64,000 nucleotides of DNA, from the NCBI RefSeq assembly GCF_028453695.1, contig NC_135781.1:6150779-6214778 (forward strand). Reading direction: 5' to 3'. Origin of the DNA: Augochlora pura (taxonomy: Eukaryota > Arthropoda > Insecta > Hymenoptera > Halictidae). The position numbers and the translations under genes are program-made. Positions 23,744-37,222 of this stretch are shown piece after piece. Numbering within the stretch: the first letter of the stretch is position 1; every line of letters begins with the position of its first letter. The notes below the pieces were generated by a model. That model saw only the letters and a list, made by a program, of their open reading frames with translations, was not told where the DNA came from and ran no database searches.

Positions 23744-26700
23744 TCACGATATGTGCGATCGAGAATTGGACTTCTCTATCTTCAGTTCCGTAAGATGAAT
23801 AGAATCGTCCGAGCGAGTATCAACTTTTGCGTTTACCGATGAAGAACTCTGCGGAAAAGCGGTTGCTTCACCGACAGGATTCTCAATTTTCACTTGCATT
23901 AGCGGAGGCGATGTAATTTCATCAGTAATGTCTTGAGAACTGGCGAACACAGGCGACTCTACGGGAATTACATGATCCTGCTTGCTTTCCGCTCGCTCTG
24001 ATTGTTGTTGCTGTTGATAAGACGACGATTCACTGGAAATCGTGCTCCGATCGATTAACGGTAGACGAGAGTCAACTATTCGAACGGTTTTGTCGACGGA
24101 TCGGCTGCTCGTGTAAGGTACTCGCGTAAAGGACGCGTACCGTTTCTTCGCCGCATCGGTCGTATGTACCGACAGGTCCGTACGTTCAGTAGAAATGGCG
24201 TGTGGATCGGCAGTTATCGGGTTTGTTCGCGGAGATGCATTTTTAAAATTTGTAAGCACGGTCTCGAAATTGTTCGTTTCGCGAGCGCGCGGCGATGGTC
24301 CCGAATCTTCGAGCTTTTCCATGATGTCGTCAACGTGAACGTCGCTCAGACTAAATGCTCTGACGCGACGTCTCAGATTCTTTTGACCGATCTGCCGTTG
24401 TAGCATACCGGCCTTCCATCGAGGTAAAGGTTTCACCATAGGTAGAACGGTCACCGTGGTTTCCTCTGTTGGAACGCTGGTCTGATTTTGTGCTGGACGC
24501 AAAGAGAAACGTCGTGCTTGATTTTGTGCGGACGGTATAATTGGCGACGAGAAACCTGGACCGCCTTCCGTTCGAATTAACGGTTCCTTGGGTGATTCAA
24601 ACAGAAATGTCGACTTGTTCTCGTGTGATAACTGGCGCGAATCCTGTCAAGAGAGAGAAATCGTTTTGAAGGATCAACTGATATTTATCGCGAACAGAGA
24701 CTTACCGGTAGGAAAGGCGATGGTGTTCTCGGTGGCGTCGGAGGACTCGTGGGCGTCACAACCGGCCTTAAAGAGAATCGTCTCGGTTTCGGGATCTGTG
24801 GTCCACCGAAAGCTAAACTTCCTCTTCTCGTATCCCGATTAGTGGGGGCAACCTCTGCGTTCGCGTTTCGGTCGTATTTACTATTCGGGCCTGCGGATCC
24901 GGTCGGAGAGGACGAGAACAGCGTGAACAGACTGGGAAGTTTTGGCGGTGACAGGGACGCGAGCCCCATTTTTCTTTGGGGACGAGTTTCCTGAGCGCGG
25001 TCTTCCCCGCCAGTTTCCGTCGTCGCCCAGCTTCTCGTGGTGGCGACGCTCGCCTGTAGAAACGATAGGGCTCGAACGAAATCGGCCAAGCTGGTTTCTT
25101 CGAGCAAATTGCTGCTCTCCGTTTCCGAACGGTCAGTAGCAGTGCCGGTGTACGTGTAATAATTTCTTTTTGAGGTCGAGACCGCATTCGATTCCCGGGT
25201 ATCGTCGACACTCTGTATTCCACCTCGGAGCGTTGAAACTCCAACGGCCGCCTCTTCTCCGTTACTCTTCTGCTCGGATTCCGAAGATTTCTTCACCGCG
25301 TTGATCGAAAAACGATGCTTCCAAGGACCAGATGAGATCAGTGCCTTCGGAACAGACTTGGCGAACGAAAAGCTTCGAAGTTTCGTGGAAAACTTCTGAT
25401 CTTTGACGTTGCCTTTGCCGTCACCGTAAGCGTTCCCGTCACTATCAGGATTGCCGTCGCCATCGCCGCGGTCTTTCGCATCCGCTTTCATCCTTGCTTT
25501 CATTAATTCTTGTATCGTTCTGGAAGCCGTTGCGCCGGACCAAGTCCATTCCGCGTGCCGATTTTCGTTCTTCTTCGTTTCGTAGAGCCGAACTTCGCTG
25601 GCTGCCCTCGATCGAGGTCTCGGATGCCGTGGAATTCGATCGTTCGGACCGACTGTCCAACCACCGAATTTGGACGTGTTCTTCTCCGAAGCCGAGACAT
25701 CTTTCGCGTCGCCGTCGTCAATCTTACCGGAGGCGATGCTGCGTCTCGCAGGGGTTTCCTGTTGAACGAATGTGGTCTGATTCGAGCAGTCGCCTCCGAG
25801 GTCGTCGGTGGCCGGCGGCATATAACCGAGAATGTTAACCAATCTCGCCAGCAATTCTGCCGGCTGGACCATCGCGTGGCTGGCAAATGTTGCAGTCTTG
25901 TCGATCCTTTGGAGATCTGTCTCGGAGACGACCCGTGCTATAGGATCCCTCTGTTCAACAATATCGATATATGTACATATATATTATTTATCTATTTATT
26001 TATTGATGTAAGTAGTGTAACAGCTGCGATAGCAATGTTTTTACTCTTGAATAAAACTTTCTTACCGTTGGCACTACTTCGCTGTTCGCGCGGCGTCGCG
26101 GTCTCTGGTGAGCAATGTACTCGCTTCCTTTTCCACCGTGCAAAATATCCCGAAGATCGGGGAAGCTATTGCTTCGCGGGAATTTTGCTCGTGGAATCTC
26201 CTGACTGCATTCGTCTACGTACACCCTCTGAAAGCAAATGGACCAAATTAACTCTTAGACTTGTTAAGTCTACGCATACGAAGCGAAGATTCAGTCTTAG
26301 ATTTATATTTAAACAACAACTAGAAATATCGAAGAATTGTAACAGCGATCCTTTACCTTGACCTTGGACAATTGTAGTTCGTTGAACACGCGTCGCAAAT
26401 AATCGATCTCTTTATTAAATTCATTCCAAATTTTACTCTGCGTGTGTTTCAAATTAACCGCCAGCTTATGCTCGATCCTTGTGATCTTCTTGCTGCGCAT
26501 ACCTCGAGCGATAAATGTCATGATCATAACGATGTATCCCAGTCCGAACGAAATCCAAAAAATCAGAAATATTTTGTATAAAATGAAAAAGAACCCGTTA
26601 CCTTTTGTATTGTCCTTTCCTGCCAAATGCGAAACAACGAAATAAGTTCGCGAAGGTGTTACGGAGGAAAGCGTAGAGACCAGAGAGTAATGAAAAGGAT

Positions 26701-28657
26701 GCGTAAGAAGGAAGGACGTCTTCGAAGACTAGACGTGATCTGACCTGCCACATAGTCGCCGAAACCGATGGTCGTCAACGTGACGAAAGCGTAATAAACG
26801 GCTTCGTCGTAGTCCCAACGTTCATAATGACAGAAGAGAAATGCTGGGAAGAATATAAACATGACAAAACCAGGTATCAGGTAGACGAATATCTGCGCAA
26901 CCAGTCCAAGTTTTCTCGTTGGCAACGTCGGCTTCCCAGGACAGTAATTGTCGCGGGCATGGTTCTTGTACGATTTGTACTTCTGATGAGCTTTTACGAA
27001 TACGCGCCCGAAGAATTCACCCAGTTGCGACAGCAAAATTCCGTTTATTGGTATGCCTATCAAGCCGTAAAATATCATTAAGATGCGGCTGAGCATATTC
27101 GTTGGGGCCAAATTTCCGTAACCTATTACACACAGAAAGATTAATGCATCAATTAGTTTCCCGAGAGAAACTAGCATACGATATCGATATATTGCCATGT
27201 GATTGGTATAGATCGATCTGTATCGTGCCTATCGTACGATCTTAAACATCTTAAAACGATCACAACTTTACTCTCGTACGTATCGTATTAAGACAATGTC
27301 GTCGTTATCGGTCATGTACCTACCTATTGTGCTGACAACGGTGTACGCGAAATAGAAACTATTATAAAAATCCCAACTTAAGTAGTCCGTTTCATTTTCG
27401 GCATAACTGTAGACAGATTTTCCGCAGTAGCGGCTCAATTTTCGTAGAATTTCATCGTGATTATGGTGGTGACTAGGTATGTAATGCTCGTGAAGCAAAG
27501 CTGAAAAGGTAAACCGCAGCTTAATCTTAATCCCTTTTTTTAAATCTAATCTTAATCCCGTTTGTAATTACGATCGTAATCGCAAGAAACATTTGCACGC
27601 GTTGGTTGCATTTTACGTCAAGAGCGCACTCGACGTTCCGACAATTAAAAAATCCTGTACATCGATTACTATAATGGCAACGTGTAAATTCATTCGTACG
27701 ATTGCACGCGCACCGTCTCGTTGCCCGTCGGTTATGGTTTCTTTCCAATTTTTCGGATCACATGTTTAAGCGAAAGAGGGGAGATGCAAAATCGAAAGGT
27801 GAACGCGTCGGGATGCGTCGCGATCGATTTGTGTTACATCGCTAAGTTGAGAAAAGCAAAGCAAATAGAGAATTTCTTAACTCGCGCGCACAATCGACGC
27901 GTTGTGGAATAGCTTATCGATCTGGATCCGATAAAACGTACTTTGGCCAATATTTTTGACGATAACGATTACGAGGATAGGTAGTTCTATCGAGACTTTC
28001 GAGTGATCATTGCGGTGGTATCGACGTGTCCAAAGACTAAAGAAAAAGGACATATACGCATGTTGTACAATGCGTGAATTATATTGTACCCGACACGTTC
28101 GTGTCACCTGTAAAGGGTAAAGCAATTGCTGCGCTGCGCTGTATTTGGTGCAACCAGCTAGCGACGAACCTTTGTCCAGAAAACAAAAAAACATATACAC
28201 GTCCGTACGACGTACACGAACATCCGAACAAGAGGAAAGAGAACGTTTGGAAGCGGTGGTATGGTAACAGTTAATTTGCCGGACAAATAGCACGAAGGAG
28301 CGGCAGGACGAGGTGATTTCGCGAACAATACGTATACCTTACGGCTTATGGGAACAACCGGACGGATGATTCGTTTTTTGTCGTAGACATGTTTGATCGA
28401 ACCAGAGCCGAACAACGGGGAGATGCCGCGACGAAGCCGTGTTGCATTTTACTCTATTCTGTATATCGAATCGTAACGACAAAGGAGATAGATTGATGAG
28501 AGCATCTATGCTCACCATTGATCTCGATGCGTTCATTTCTGGCCTTTTCGACGCGTTTGATCTCTAGGGGGCTCTCGATATGGTAAAACATGGAGGCACC
28601 TAGTAGTAAGTAAGTCAAGAACAGCATCAGCAGGACCATCCATTGTTTCTTCGACAT
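23744..28657 (-). CDS. Ork1: Two-pore-domain K+ channel, Ork1-like (1,088 aa)
   Basis: Leak potassium channel of the plasma membrane (KCNK family); Drosophila Ork1 sets resting potential in neurons and heart. Exons: 28657-28516, 27500-27324, 27122-26745, 26619-26357, 26227-26066, 25950-24706, 24643-23744. Layout: TM1 (about 6-27), an extracellular loop with an N-glycosylation sequon NET at residue 83, pore 1 TVVSTIGYGN (101-110), TM2, TM3, pore 2 TTIGFGDYVAG (223-233), TM4, then a cytosolic tail of about 800 residues. The tail contains PRSNSFPDL and EWTWSG, which recall PRSNSCPDL and EWTWSG in Drosophila Ork1. Both selectivity filters are intact. Exon 6 (415 codons) is Ser/Arg-rich and largely disordered. 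The 5' UTR is repeat-rich. Confidence 0.94.
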
Positions 28658-28668
28658 ACTTCGATCAA

Positions 28669-28790
28669 GGTGACCAAGATGGTGAAGGTGGTGAAGGTGG
28701 CAAAGATGGCGAAGGCGGCAGAGGCGACGGAGTGTTATTCAAACGTGATCGCGTACGCGAACGCGAACTTGCACGCGAACGCGAACACGA
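28669..28790. repeat. GGTGAAGGT-type and (GCGAAC)n minisatellites in the Ork1 5' UTR/promoter
   Basis: 28,669-28,734 has degenerate GGTGAAGGT/GGCGAAGGC units; 28,748-28,790 has repeats of GCGAAC. On the Ork1 sense strand the first becomes a pyrimidine-rich ACCTTC tract immediately before the ATG. Such a tract could affect translation or promoter structure. Confidence 0.7.
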
Positions 28791-31700
28791 CCGTCAGGAG
28801 TAGCCGCTGCAAAGATTTATTTCCAGAGAACAACGTGGATATTCGTTCAATCTCATCTGGCGGCTGTTCCTTCCGAATTCGTTTCGACTACAATCCTCTC
28901 GGTTGTTAAACCCGCGATTCGATTCTCCCGGTCTTATCGGGCGGAATAGCAGCTGGATCGATGACAGCGAGCGGTGGACCAGCAAATTCGCGAATCGCTG
29001 TTGCTGTCGCCGTCGCGATTCTTACTACCGCGGCACTAAAACCAGATTACGGACGGTCAAGTAGGCTACGACACGGCAACACATTATCACATGATAGCTC
29101 TTTAGACTTCGATTTCGTGACCTTCGAAAATCTTTTCTCCTCTTCTCCTTTCCTCTTTTTCTTCTTGGATTTAGACGCCTTTAGATACACGATACCAGTT
29201 TAAGTGTCGACAACTAATCATTGTCGATAATGCTCCTCGGTTTTCATACTTCGAGCTCCTTCATTTCCGTGTCGTCCCGCGAAAGATCTGCAACAGTTCT
29301 GAAAGAGAAACGTTAATCTTGTTTAGAAACGTAACGAAACGATAGGGTCGCGATACCGCGTCGCGTCATCGCCGACTGCATTAATTAATAACGCGTGTCC
29401 GCGTCGCGTTGGTAAAATCGAATAAATTTATCCGTACCTCGATGACACGTAACATCCGAAACATCTGATACTACGATTCAAGCTGCGGGCAACGTTTCGT
29501 CGGTCACCGTTCGTTCGCCCGGTCCCGAAATTTCCAAAGATCTCCGAGATTTCAGTGATTCCCGTGATTTACGAAGTTTCCGGGGCGTCGGAACGATCGG
29601 ATCTCTGGCGGCTCCGGACGAATAAGCTGGATCGGATGGCGAACCGAACGGACAGAGCCACGCGGAGACAAAACTACACCGAGGTCCGAAGACAGAACAC
29701 GTATATACGATGCACATGCAAATGTTTGCATACAATTAATGTTTCTTTCTGTCTAAGAGATTAGCGAACAAACGGTTCGAGAACCGTAATAATGGAGCAA
29801 TTTTCGATACCGGGAAGTTTTTCTGGAACAAAGCGAACTCTTCTGAACAATGATACCTTTGGTCGAAGACGGTAGTCGGTTTCTCGTACGGTTGAATCGG
29901 CTATTTTTCTCGGACGCGGCGGGAACGCGATATCAGTGAATACCGATCGTTTCGATGTCCAGAACTAAATAGACTTGGGGACGTTTCTGCGTCTCGCGTG
30001 ACTACAATTTTCACAGCTACCGAGCGCGCTTGCCGACAAAAATGTTCCCTTCGTCGACACTGCACTTTACGTAACTCGTGTCGTGTACTTCGCAAAACGC
30101 AATATATTCTACTGGTTGAAAGATCGAAGGACAAGATCGATCGCACGTATGATTTATCGCGCAAAGAAACACACGTTTGTACTCGCGCTCGTTTGTTGAG
30201 CCGTTTTCCCTTCGGTACTGGCTTATACGTCTGCGACCATGTTTTTCCTGCATCTTCGTCATTTCGTATCTTCACGGAATTAGTGAACGCGTACATTACA
30301 ATTCGATATGCATACGCGACGATAAATCATGAAAAATTTCAGACACCATCGGCATAGTAGTCTTTGACGACCGACCCCTCACGGTAGATAAAGTGCACGC
30401 GCGCGGAGGGACCTTTTCAAACTTAACAAGATCACGCGCGTTCCAACGAACGTTCTATTAAAATCGCCGCTATGGAAGCACAATGTCATGAAATTAACGA
30501 GTCTCGGTATCCCCCCTTGGGCATCGAATCAAACGTAAGTACTTTTATCGAAGGATTCGTTCTTTCGCGTTTTCTCGCGTTCTCTCGATTTGTTTCGCGT
30601 CGGAGATCATTCAGATAGAGTACACGCAAAGATTGTGCCTCTTCAATGAATTCGATCTTGACCAAACCGCTTAATTTCTTCTTGATTTCGTAGATCTGTG
30701 CAGCGCGGACACAGCCGAGATTACGCGTGCACGAATAAAGGAAGAGCTTATCTTCTTTACACAGGCAAACAATCTTGGAACAGATACCGAATAAACGTGG
30801 ATTAACCAATCGTTGTACCAACAAAAGCAAAGTGCTTTCGATAATGGGCTATCAGAAGTAAAACAATGACTTACGTTCGATAATGTTTCGATCCTAGCGC
30901 GAAAGTATCGAGAGACAACTCTTTCTGCACGACGAATACAAGAGAAAATAACAGGTACATACCTAAACCAAGACCGCGAACTGTTCGGAAAGAGTTCGCG
31001 AATAGTCCCTGAAGTGTTCCCAAACAGCTGGCAAAGAATTAGCGAGCGTAAATTGCATATGGAATTTTCAAGAAAATAACCACGTCCACGAGTACGCGTT
31101 AACATCGGTCACTGCTGCGTCGAACGCGTCTTTGCACATACGTACGCGTATCATCATGTATCCTCCGCTTTTTCCTCTCATTCTCAGTGTATTATTTCGA
31201 TCAATCGTTTGTTCGGAAAGGATTAGTTGAGCTGTTCGAGCAACAACAAGGGTTCGAAACTATCCCCGATTTTTCTCAGTATCGACAAGTTCTCGTAGTT
31301 TTAACGAACTTTTACGATGAGATTTTTCGATCGTACCACCGTCGCGTCGCGTCGACCTGGTCACGCGCGGCTCAAGGCTCAAAGACTCTCAAGACCCGAA
31401 AAATGAAAACACCGACACCGAGAAGTAACGAAAGTGGCGCATGTATGATGAAACGACGAAACAGGTTGAAACGTGCATGAACCAATGTACATGACGACTG
31501 TCGACTGAATTGGGTCGTCCGCCAGCGATGCGATGGATGAATTAAACGTTAAACTCGTCTACGCCCGTCTACTGTTGGAATCTGAGCAACGCATACATAC
31601 ATACGTACTATACGAAAGAATATACATATAAACGCGTATGCTAACTGTTGGAACTGTGAACCCGATGATGAGGTTTGTTCCCTGTATCGTTAATGGATTT

Positions 31701-33125
31701 GTTACGAAAATATTTTCTCGCGACGATATTCAAATTGAAACGCGACAGACACGAGTTACGATAGATTCGTGTGTTATAAATTATACAATTTAGCGAAGCG
31801 ATATTAAACATTTTCAAGTCAAATGGGGAAACAGTATCGATGCGAAATCCATGTTAGATCGCCGCTCTGATAATGACGAAGCGTAGACCGTATCGGCAGT
31901 ATTGGCATCAATCGGCTTATATCAATAGAATCTTACCATTAATCCTACTGATACAAATTTGTTGAGAGTACGGCGACAACTATCTGGTATTGTAAGCTGC
32001 AGTAGCAATGTAACGTTAAGATTTCTTTTTCGAATAAAACACGCGTAACTTTTATTCGTGGCAGGGAGACTCGTCCCAACAGTAGTCTGGCGGCAATCGA
32101 GAGCGAACAACTTTTTGGCTGGTGGGAGAATAGTCAGGAACAAGGACCGCTTGCTCGCAGAACATGATTTAATATTACAAATACACGCTTTCAAAGGAAC
32201 TCCAGTCCACGGAGAGATATTTCGTAAGCGTACCGAAGACAGGAGACATCTATTAAATAATGGCTTAACCCATCGTTTTCGCGGTAAAAAAATTACGATC
32301 AAATAAAATATTTCCACTTAAATATATAGGAAATACTAGGAAAGCGAGGAAATCTACGGACACCGGAAGAAATGGAAACAAGATCACCGATCACCGTCGA
32401 ATCGCGCACCAGATATTAATATTCGATGAGGACCGGTCAGCCATGACTGATACGGATCTTCTAGAAAATCCAGAACCGGTAACAAGACGTGTTAATAAAA
32501 ATGTTTGATTAGTAAATCGATGCTAACAACGATTAGTAGTTCTTTCTGTCGTAGTCCTGGTCTACAGTCTTCGATCACATCCGAACGAAATGCCTGTTAG
32601 CTTACGAAAACCTGCCGGCGATTGTTTTCATGTCTCTCCGTCAAGTCAAATTTCATCTATGCTCCTCGATCTACGTTCGTATTTAAAGCAATATGTATAC
32701 TTCTTTCATTTGCGTTGAGCAGTAAGGAATTAGCATTGCAGAATTTTCAGTTGACGTAATACGAAATATTCGCATTCTAAACGATTATTGAATCATTTGC
32801 GCGGCAAAGAATTTTTTCCCGATAATATAACAGGTCAATAGCGACAAGATTCGAATAAAAAAACGAAATACGGAATGAGAATCGAGGGAAATATAGATCC
32901 AAACTTGCCTGAACAAAAAATCAACTGTCGATACAAGTTTGTCGACATCCACACAGATTCGTATGTTAATAAAAAGATAGGCAGACTAATGGTTTTTGGA
33001 GAATTATTACTGAAATAATGTCAAACATTTCAGTTCTTGTTAATCAAAGGTACCGAAGTAGTTTATTCTTATACAGTGAAAATAAGTTTCCCGGAACAAA
33101 TAAAGGCAACGAAATCGCAATCGAT

Positions 33126-33131
33126 TTTATT
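33126..33131 (-). terminator. Candidate poly(A) signal of ZNF143-like gene
   Basis: AATAAA on the minus strand, 88 nt past the stop codon of the ZNF143-like gene. It fits a short 3' UTR. Confidence 0.45.
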
Positions 33132-33218
33132 TTAAAAGAGGAAAATATCGAATATCTGTGAGACGAATAAACGTGGTTTGCTCGACCACGCACACTTAAG
33201 CTCGAAAAGCACAAAGCT

Positions 33219-35314
33219 CTAATGCCATCCGAGCTCTATGTCTTCGATCTTTATGTTCAGTTCTTCGAACGAGGTGTCGATCACAGGCTCGTCGAATCCA
33301 CCATTCAACTCGATCTTCTGTGAACACGACGAATGCCCGAAACAGCTGGTGTTATTTTGTTAGTTGGGTACAATTCGAGAAAAAAAAGTATCATAGAGAA
33401 GTAGAAGAGAAGAAAAAATAAAGGATCGATTCAACCAACCTGTAACGCTGCGATTTGGGAAGGATCCCCGACTAATAATATCTGTGTTTCGTTATCGTGC
33501 AAATCGTCGAGTCCTTTGGAATGAATTTGAATTTGTTTCTCTTTCCCTGCAACCTTCCATAACGCAAACAGTCAAATTTAATCAGGTTTTCGAAAGAAGA
33601 TTTTTTGAACGTGTTCAAGTTGCAAATTCTTTTTTGCCTTACCTTTAACGAAGGACTGTCCATTTTTTCTCGCGGAACGTTCATCTTCCGCCTATCTTTG
33701 GCTCTACCAGAAGGTTCTGGTGATTCTTGGAAAAACACGTCCACGTTATCATCGTTATCGACTAACGCATGTGCTGTTCTTTTATGCATTATAAGAGTAC
33801 TACTCTGTCTGTATCTTCTAAAACAAACTTTACATTCGAATGGTCTCTGCTGAGTGTGAACCTATAAATAAGAAAAATACGTTGTTCGGAACTAAGCAAT
33901 AGAATTGTACCAGTTCTGGTTATCGTATTGATGCGAACGATGATTTCTAGATTTACCAGGTGGTGTTTGTAAAGACTAGAATATTCGGTGAATCTTCTCC
34001 CACAATTTTCGATCGAACAAACATAAGGTTTCTCGCCGGAATGAATTCGAATATGATTTTTATAGTTAGTTGCACTAGCGAAAGCTTTTCCACATTTCGG
34101 TTGCGTACATTTGTACGGGCGTTCACCGGTGTGCGTTCTCACGTGAACCTGTTTTAATCGACAGATCGTGTCGGGTATTAGTAAGCACTGGCCGCGATTC
34201 GATCGAATTCTTTACCTTCCTAATATTGCTCGTTGTGAAGGACCGACCACAACCGTCGAACGGACATAAAAAAGGTCTCTCTCCCGTGTGCGTTCTAACA
34301 TGCTTCAACAAGTCCCCCGAAGTTTTAAAACTTTTATCGCAGGTTTCGTTTGGACATTTGTAAGGCTTCTCTCCTGTGTGTGTACGCGAATGCGCTTTCA
34401 AACTATAACCTGTCGAGAAGCTCTTTTTGCATTTTGGATAGGTGCATCGATATGGTCGTTGGCCAGTATGTGATCGTTCATGTACCTGTTTTAATCAAAT
34501 CGTTTTATATTAAATTTGATCAAACTGTTATACCCAAAAGAATGTCTTACCTTAAGATGGTGAGGAGTACTGTAGACTTTCGAGCAGCCCTCCCTTGGAC
34601 AGGGATGTCTGATCCTCGACACAGACAGTTTATTTAATAAAATCTTAGAGTCCTTTTTTGTAAGTTTACTGCTGTCAACTTCCCATAGATCTTTACCAAC
34701 GTCCAGATGACCTGTTACCACATAAGCTGCTCCATCTATGAACTCCACTCTTGGATAGGTATTCTCTTCATTCTCTACGGTAGTGTTACATGCTTGCACC
34801 AACATTGCCGGATCTAATTCCAACTGAAGCGACTTACCATCTGTAAATTCTGTTACATCCCGTAGTAGTATGGTATCTCCATTATCTAATTCTAAAGTCG
34901 TTTGATTTTTTGAATCTACTGTTGAGAGCAAAGAAAGAAAAAAATTTTATCTTCATGACTGTTTTTTATAAGTAAAAAGGGATTGTGTTTCTAACCGTCA
35001 TTGTTGGAATTATTTGCCATGAACGCTTGAGTTCCATCCGGTAATGTTACAGCCGTCAGCGTAGTACCACTCAACAATTGTTCATCCAATATTAATTCCT
35101 GCATTCGACCATTCCCATTGTTATCCTCGTTAATTAAAACTGATAGGCACTCCAAAATATCCGCACGGTTGCCCTGAAAAACGAGACATAACCAAGATAT
35201 TGAAATTGCTTTTCAAAATAAATTAAAAGCTTTTGTTACCTGTGTCTCGTCCAACATTGTCTCGACATCTCGAGTCACGAGGCAATTTGTAAGTTCCGTG
35301 CCTTGTGCCGACAT
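33219..35314 (-). CDS. ZNF143: ZNF143/ZNF76 (Staf)-type seven-C2H2-finger transcription factor (504 aa)
   Basis: Nuclear DNA-binding activator. In vertebrates Staf/ZNF143 binds SBS motifs at snRNA, snRNA-type and many mRNA promoters and at loop anchors. Exons: 35314-35240, 35173-34996, 34918-34551, 34485-34216, 34148-33957, 33861-33643, 33553-33440, 33317-33219. Fingers 1-7 (about 188-395) read in order CPREGCSKVYSTPHHLK, CTYPKCKKSFSTGYSLK, CPNETCDKSFKTSGDLLK, CPFDGCGRSFTTSNIRK, CTQPKCGKAFASATNYK, CSIENCGRRFTEYSSLYK, CKVCFRRYRQSSTLIM. This order and the linkers match vertebrate ZNF143 closely. Introns cut after the last residue of fingers 1, 4 and 6. The N-terminus carries degenerate activation repeats (LPDGTQAFM, LDNGDTILL, FIDGAAYVV). 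The acidic C-terminus ends IEDIELGWH. Confidence 0.93.
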
Positions 35315-36559
35315 ATTTCGTTATGAATCCAGAGCTGCGAACAAACAATGTTTCGCGATGATCTCCGATGATCCGCGTCATTATTTTGAGTCTTAGTTTC
35401 GTGTCCACAGGTAAACATCTGTCTTAAAATAGGATTCATCAACAGTTTGTCTGCGGCTTATCAAATATTCGCGCTTCGTTACACCAGAGTTTCTGTTATC
35501 GATGAAATCATATCTAACGATTTACGTTTTTTCTTTTGCGTTGAGTATATTTGAAGAAGGGAAATGGACAGATGGCAATTAGGAGGGTTCTGAGACTCTT
35601 TGGAGACTAGAAGCTGTTCGCAACAATCGTAACACGAACTGAGATACAACATATACACCAAAGTAACGATAGCAACAACCGAAATCGTGTACCATTATAA
35701 ACAACATGAAGAAACCTGTTGTCTTACAGGCACGTCAGGAAATTTACTGGAAACATCGATCGCAGTCGCGATCACGACACACGACATTAACAAGCCGGAA
35801 AAACGAATTGAATAGCGAAGCGCGCGAAATCACGGCTGCTAAAGAAACGACACTCGCCATTTTTCTTGCCCTTGAGAACATACACGCGCAGCAGTTTCGA
35901 AGTTACACGATTTACAGCGATTAATTCGAATCAGACGAATCTCATGTAAAATTCGAAAGTCTTTTGTTTCTGTTTCCGTTTTTCTATCTTCTTCCTACTC
36001 GCACGAATCGCACGTCGAATTCGATTCTCGGTGTTTCGCGCAGCCTCGCGGCTTTGTGCCAAAGAATCTTGGGAAATATTACCCATAAACACGCATACCC
36101 GCGAAATATATCTACACCGAATAATATAACAACAATACTTGCTAAATCGCGATAACATAGAAAAATTGAATCACGTTTACACACCATTAGGTAATCAATT
36201 ACGATGAGCATGAACTTTTTCATTGAAGCTACATTGTGAAGTGAAATAGACTATGATCGATACCCTATACCCTTCTCACGTTTAAGATCGCTGCACGGTA
36301 TCGTAAGACGCATACGTTCATACGGTTTTAATGTAACCACGCAAAACAACTCCTTTTTATTCGAGAAACTTAACATTTGAATAATCTTGAATTATTCTAA
36401 CGTTCTCAAAAGCCTTCTCTTTTTATGAAAGAATCTGAAAATCTGATAATACGGGTAATATTGCTGCTGCTAACAATTCTTCTTAAATCTGATTTCCTAT
36501 TGGTTGATTCCGGTAAAGTTAAACACTTGTCCAATGTAACCGTATACATGCGTATTGTA
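35315..36559. other. Promoter-side intergenic DNA upstream of ZNF143-like gene
   Basis: No coding exon or element recognised. The part nearest 35,315 should hold the 5' UTR and promoter of the ZNF143-like gene. Several short open frames overlap on both strands and look like chance. Confidence 0.5.
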
Positions 36560-37222
36560 CAGTAATACAATAATGGGTCCTCCTTCTGCGCACCTCCCGA
36601 CCGCAACACAATCCGTTAGCAAGGGTTAGTACAGAAATTTTCTTTCCTCTAATTGGTTGGCGATTTACTGGTGAGACAGTGCTGCCCTCACAGTGACAGA
36701 TAAAGAGGGAAAACAGTAAGTGAGCAAGAAAGCATGAAATCAACACAACCACGTGTGGGACAAGTCAACTACTACTATGCATTACATATTAGAACGTAGT
36801 TTATTAAGGCGTAATTATGTAACCAAACTTATTGTTGTAAAAAAAGTTGCCATAATGAATTCTGGTTTCGTTCTGACTCCCGTTCGGGTCTCCAGTCACA
36901 ACAACCTCCATATGGTGAGACTCCGTGACGAGACTCGGGAAAGCTTCTTTAAAAATCGAATTTCGCGCCGCGTGCCTCTTAAATCGCATCAACCGAATGG
37001 ATGCGCGAAACGAATAAGAATACTTGTTCCACGCGTGATTGTGTTGATTTCATGCTTTCTTGCTTACTCACTGTTTTCCTTTTTTTTCTTTCACTGGGAA
37101 AGTAGTAGTGTCACATCAGTAAATCACTAACCAATGAGAGCAAAGAAAATTTCTGTATTAACTCTTGCTAACGGATTGCGCTGCGGCCTAAAGGTGCGCA
37201 GGAGGAGAACCTATTATTACTG
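36560..37222. mobile_element. Non-autonomous DNA transposon with about 200-bp terminal inverted repeats
   Basis: The left end (36,560 to about 36,765) and right end (about 37,020 to 37,222) are inverted copies. Examples are CAGTAATACAATAATGGGTCC versus CAGTAATAATAGGTTCTCC at the tips, and AATCCGTTAGCAAG and ACAGAAATTTTCTTT shared inside. AGAAAGCATGAAATCAACAC is shared near the inner ends. Both tips are flanked by TA, as expected for Tc1/mariner-type insertion. The 250-bp centre has no transposase. It is therefore a MITE-like deletion derivative mobilised in trans. Confidence 0.8.

Larger units (their letters stand above)
28658..33218. other. Intergenic region between Ork1 and ZNF143 with weak exon candidates
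   Basis: No confident gene. Three weak candidates exist, all plus strand. First, an ATG at 30471 opens 21 codons and ends at a GTAAGT donor (30535). Second, a strong polypyrimidine acceptor at about 31,187 precedes an open frame to 31,480. Third, a CAG acceptor near 32,063 precedes an open frame ending at 32,306 (...THRFRGKKITIK). They do not join in phase as read here, and none has a domain I recognise. 28.9-30.3 kb is CpG-rich, likely Ork1 promoter and 5' UTR. Confidence 0.4.

Noticed and set aside
33495..33567. A ZNF143 exon 7 beginning at TTGCAG|GGAAAG and reading GKRNKFKF to an early stop
   Set aside because: Using the acceptor a few bases earlier (GGAAG|GTTGCAG) keeps the frame and yields ILLVGDPSQIAALQ plus a final exon, which closes the gene in phase.
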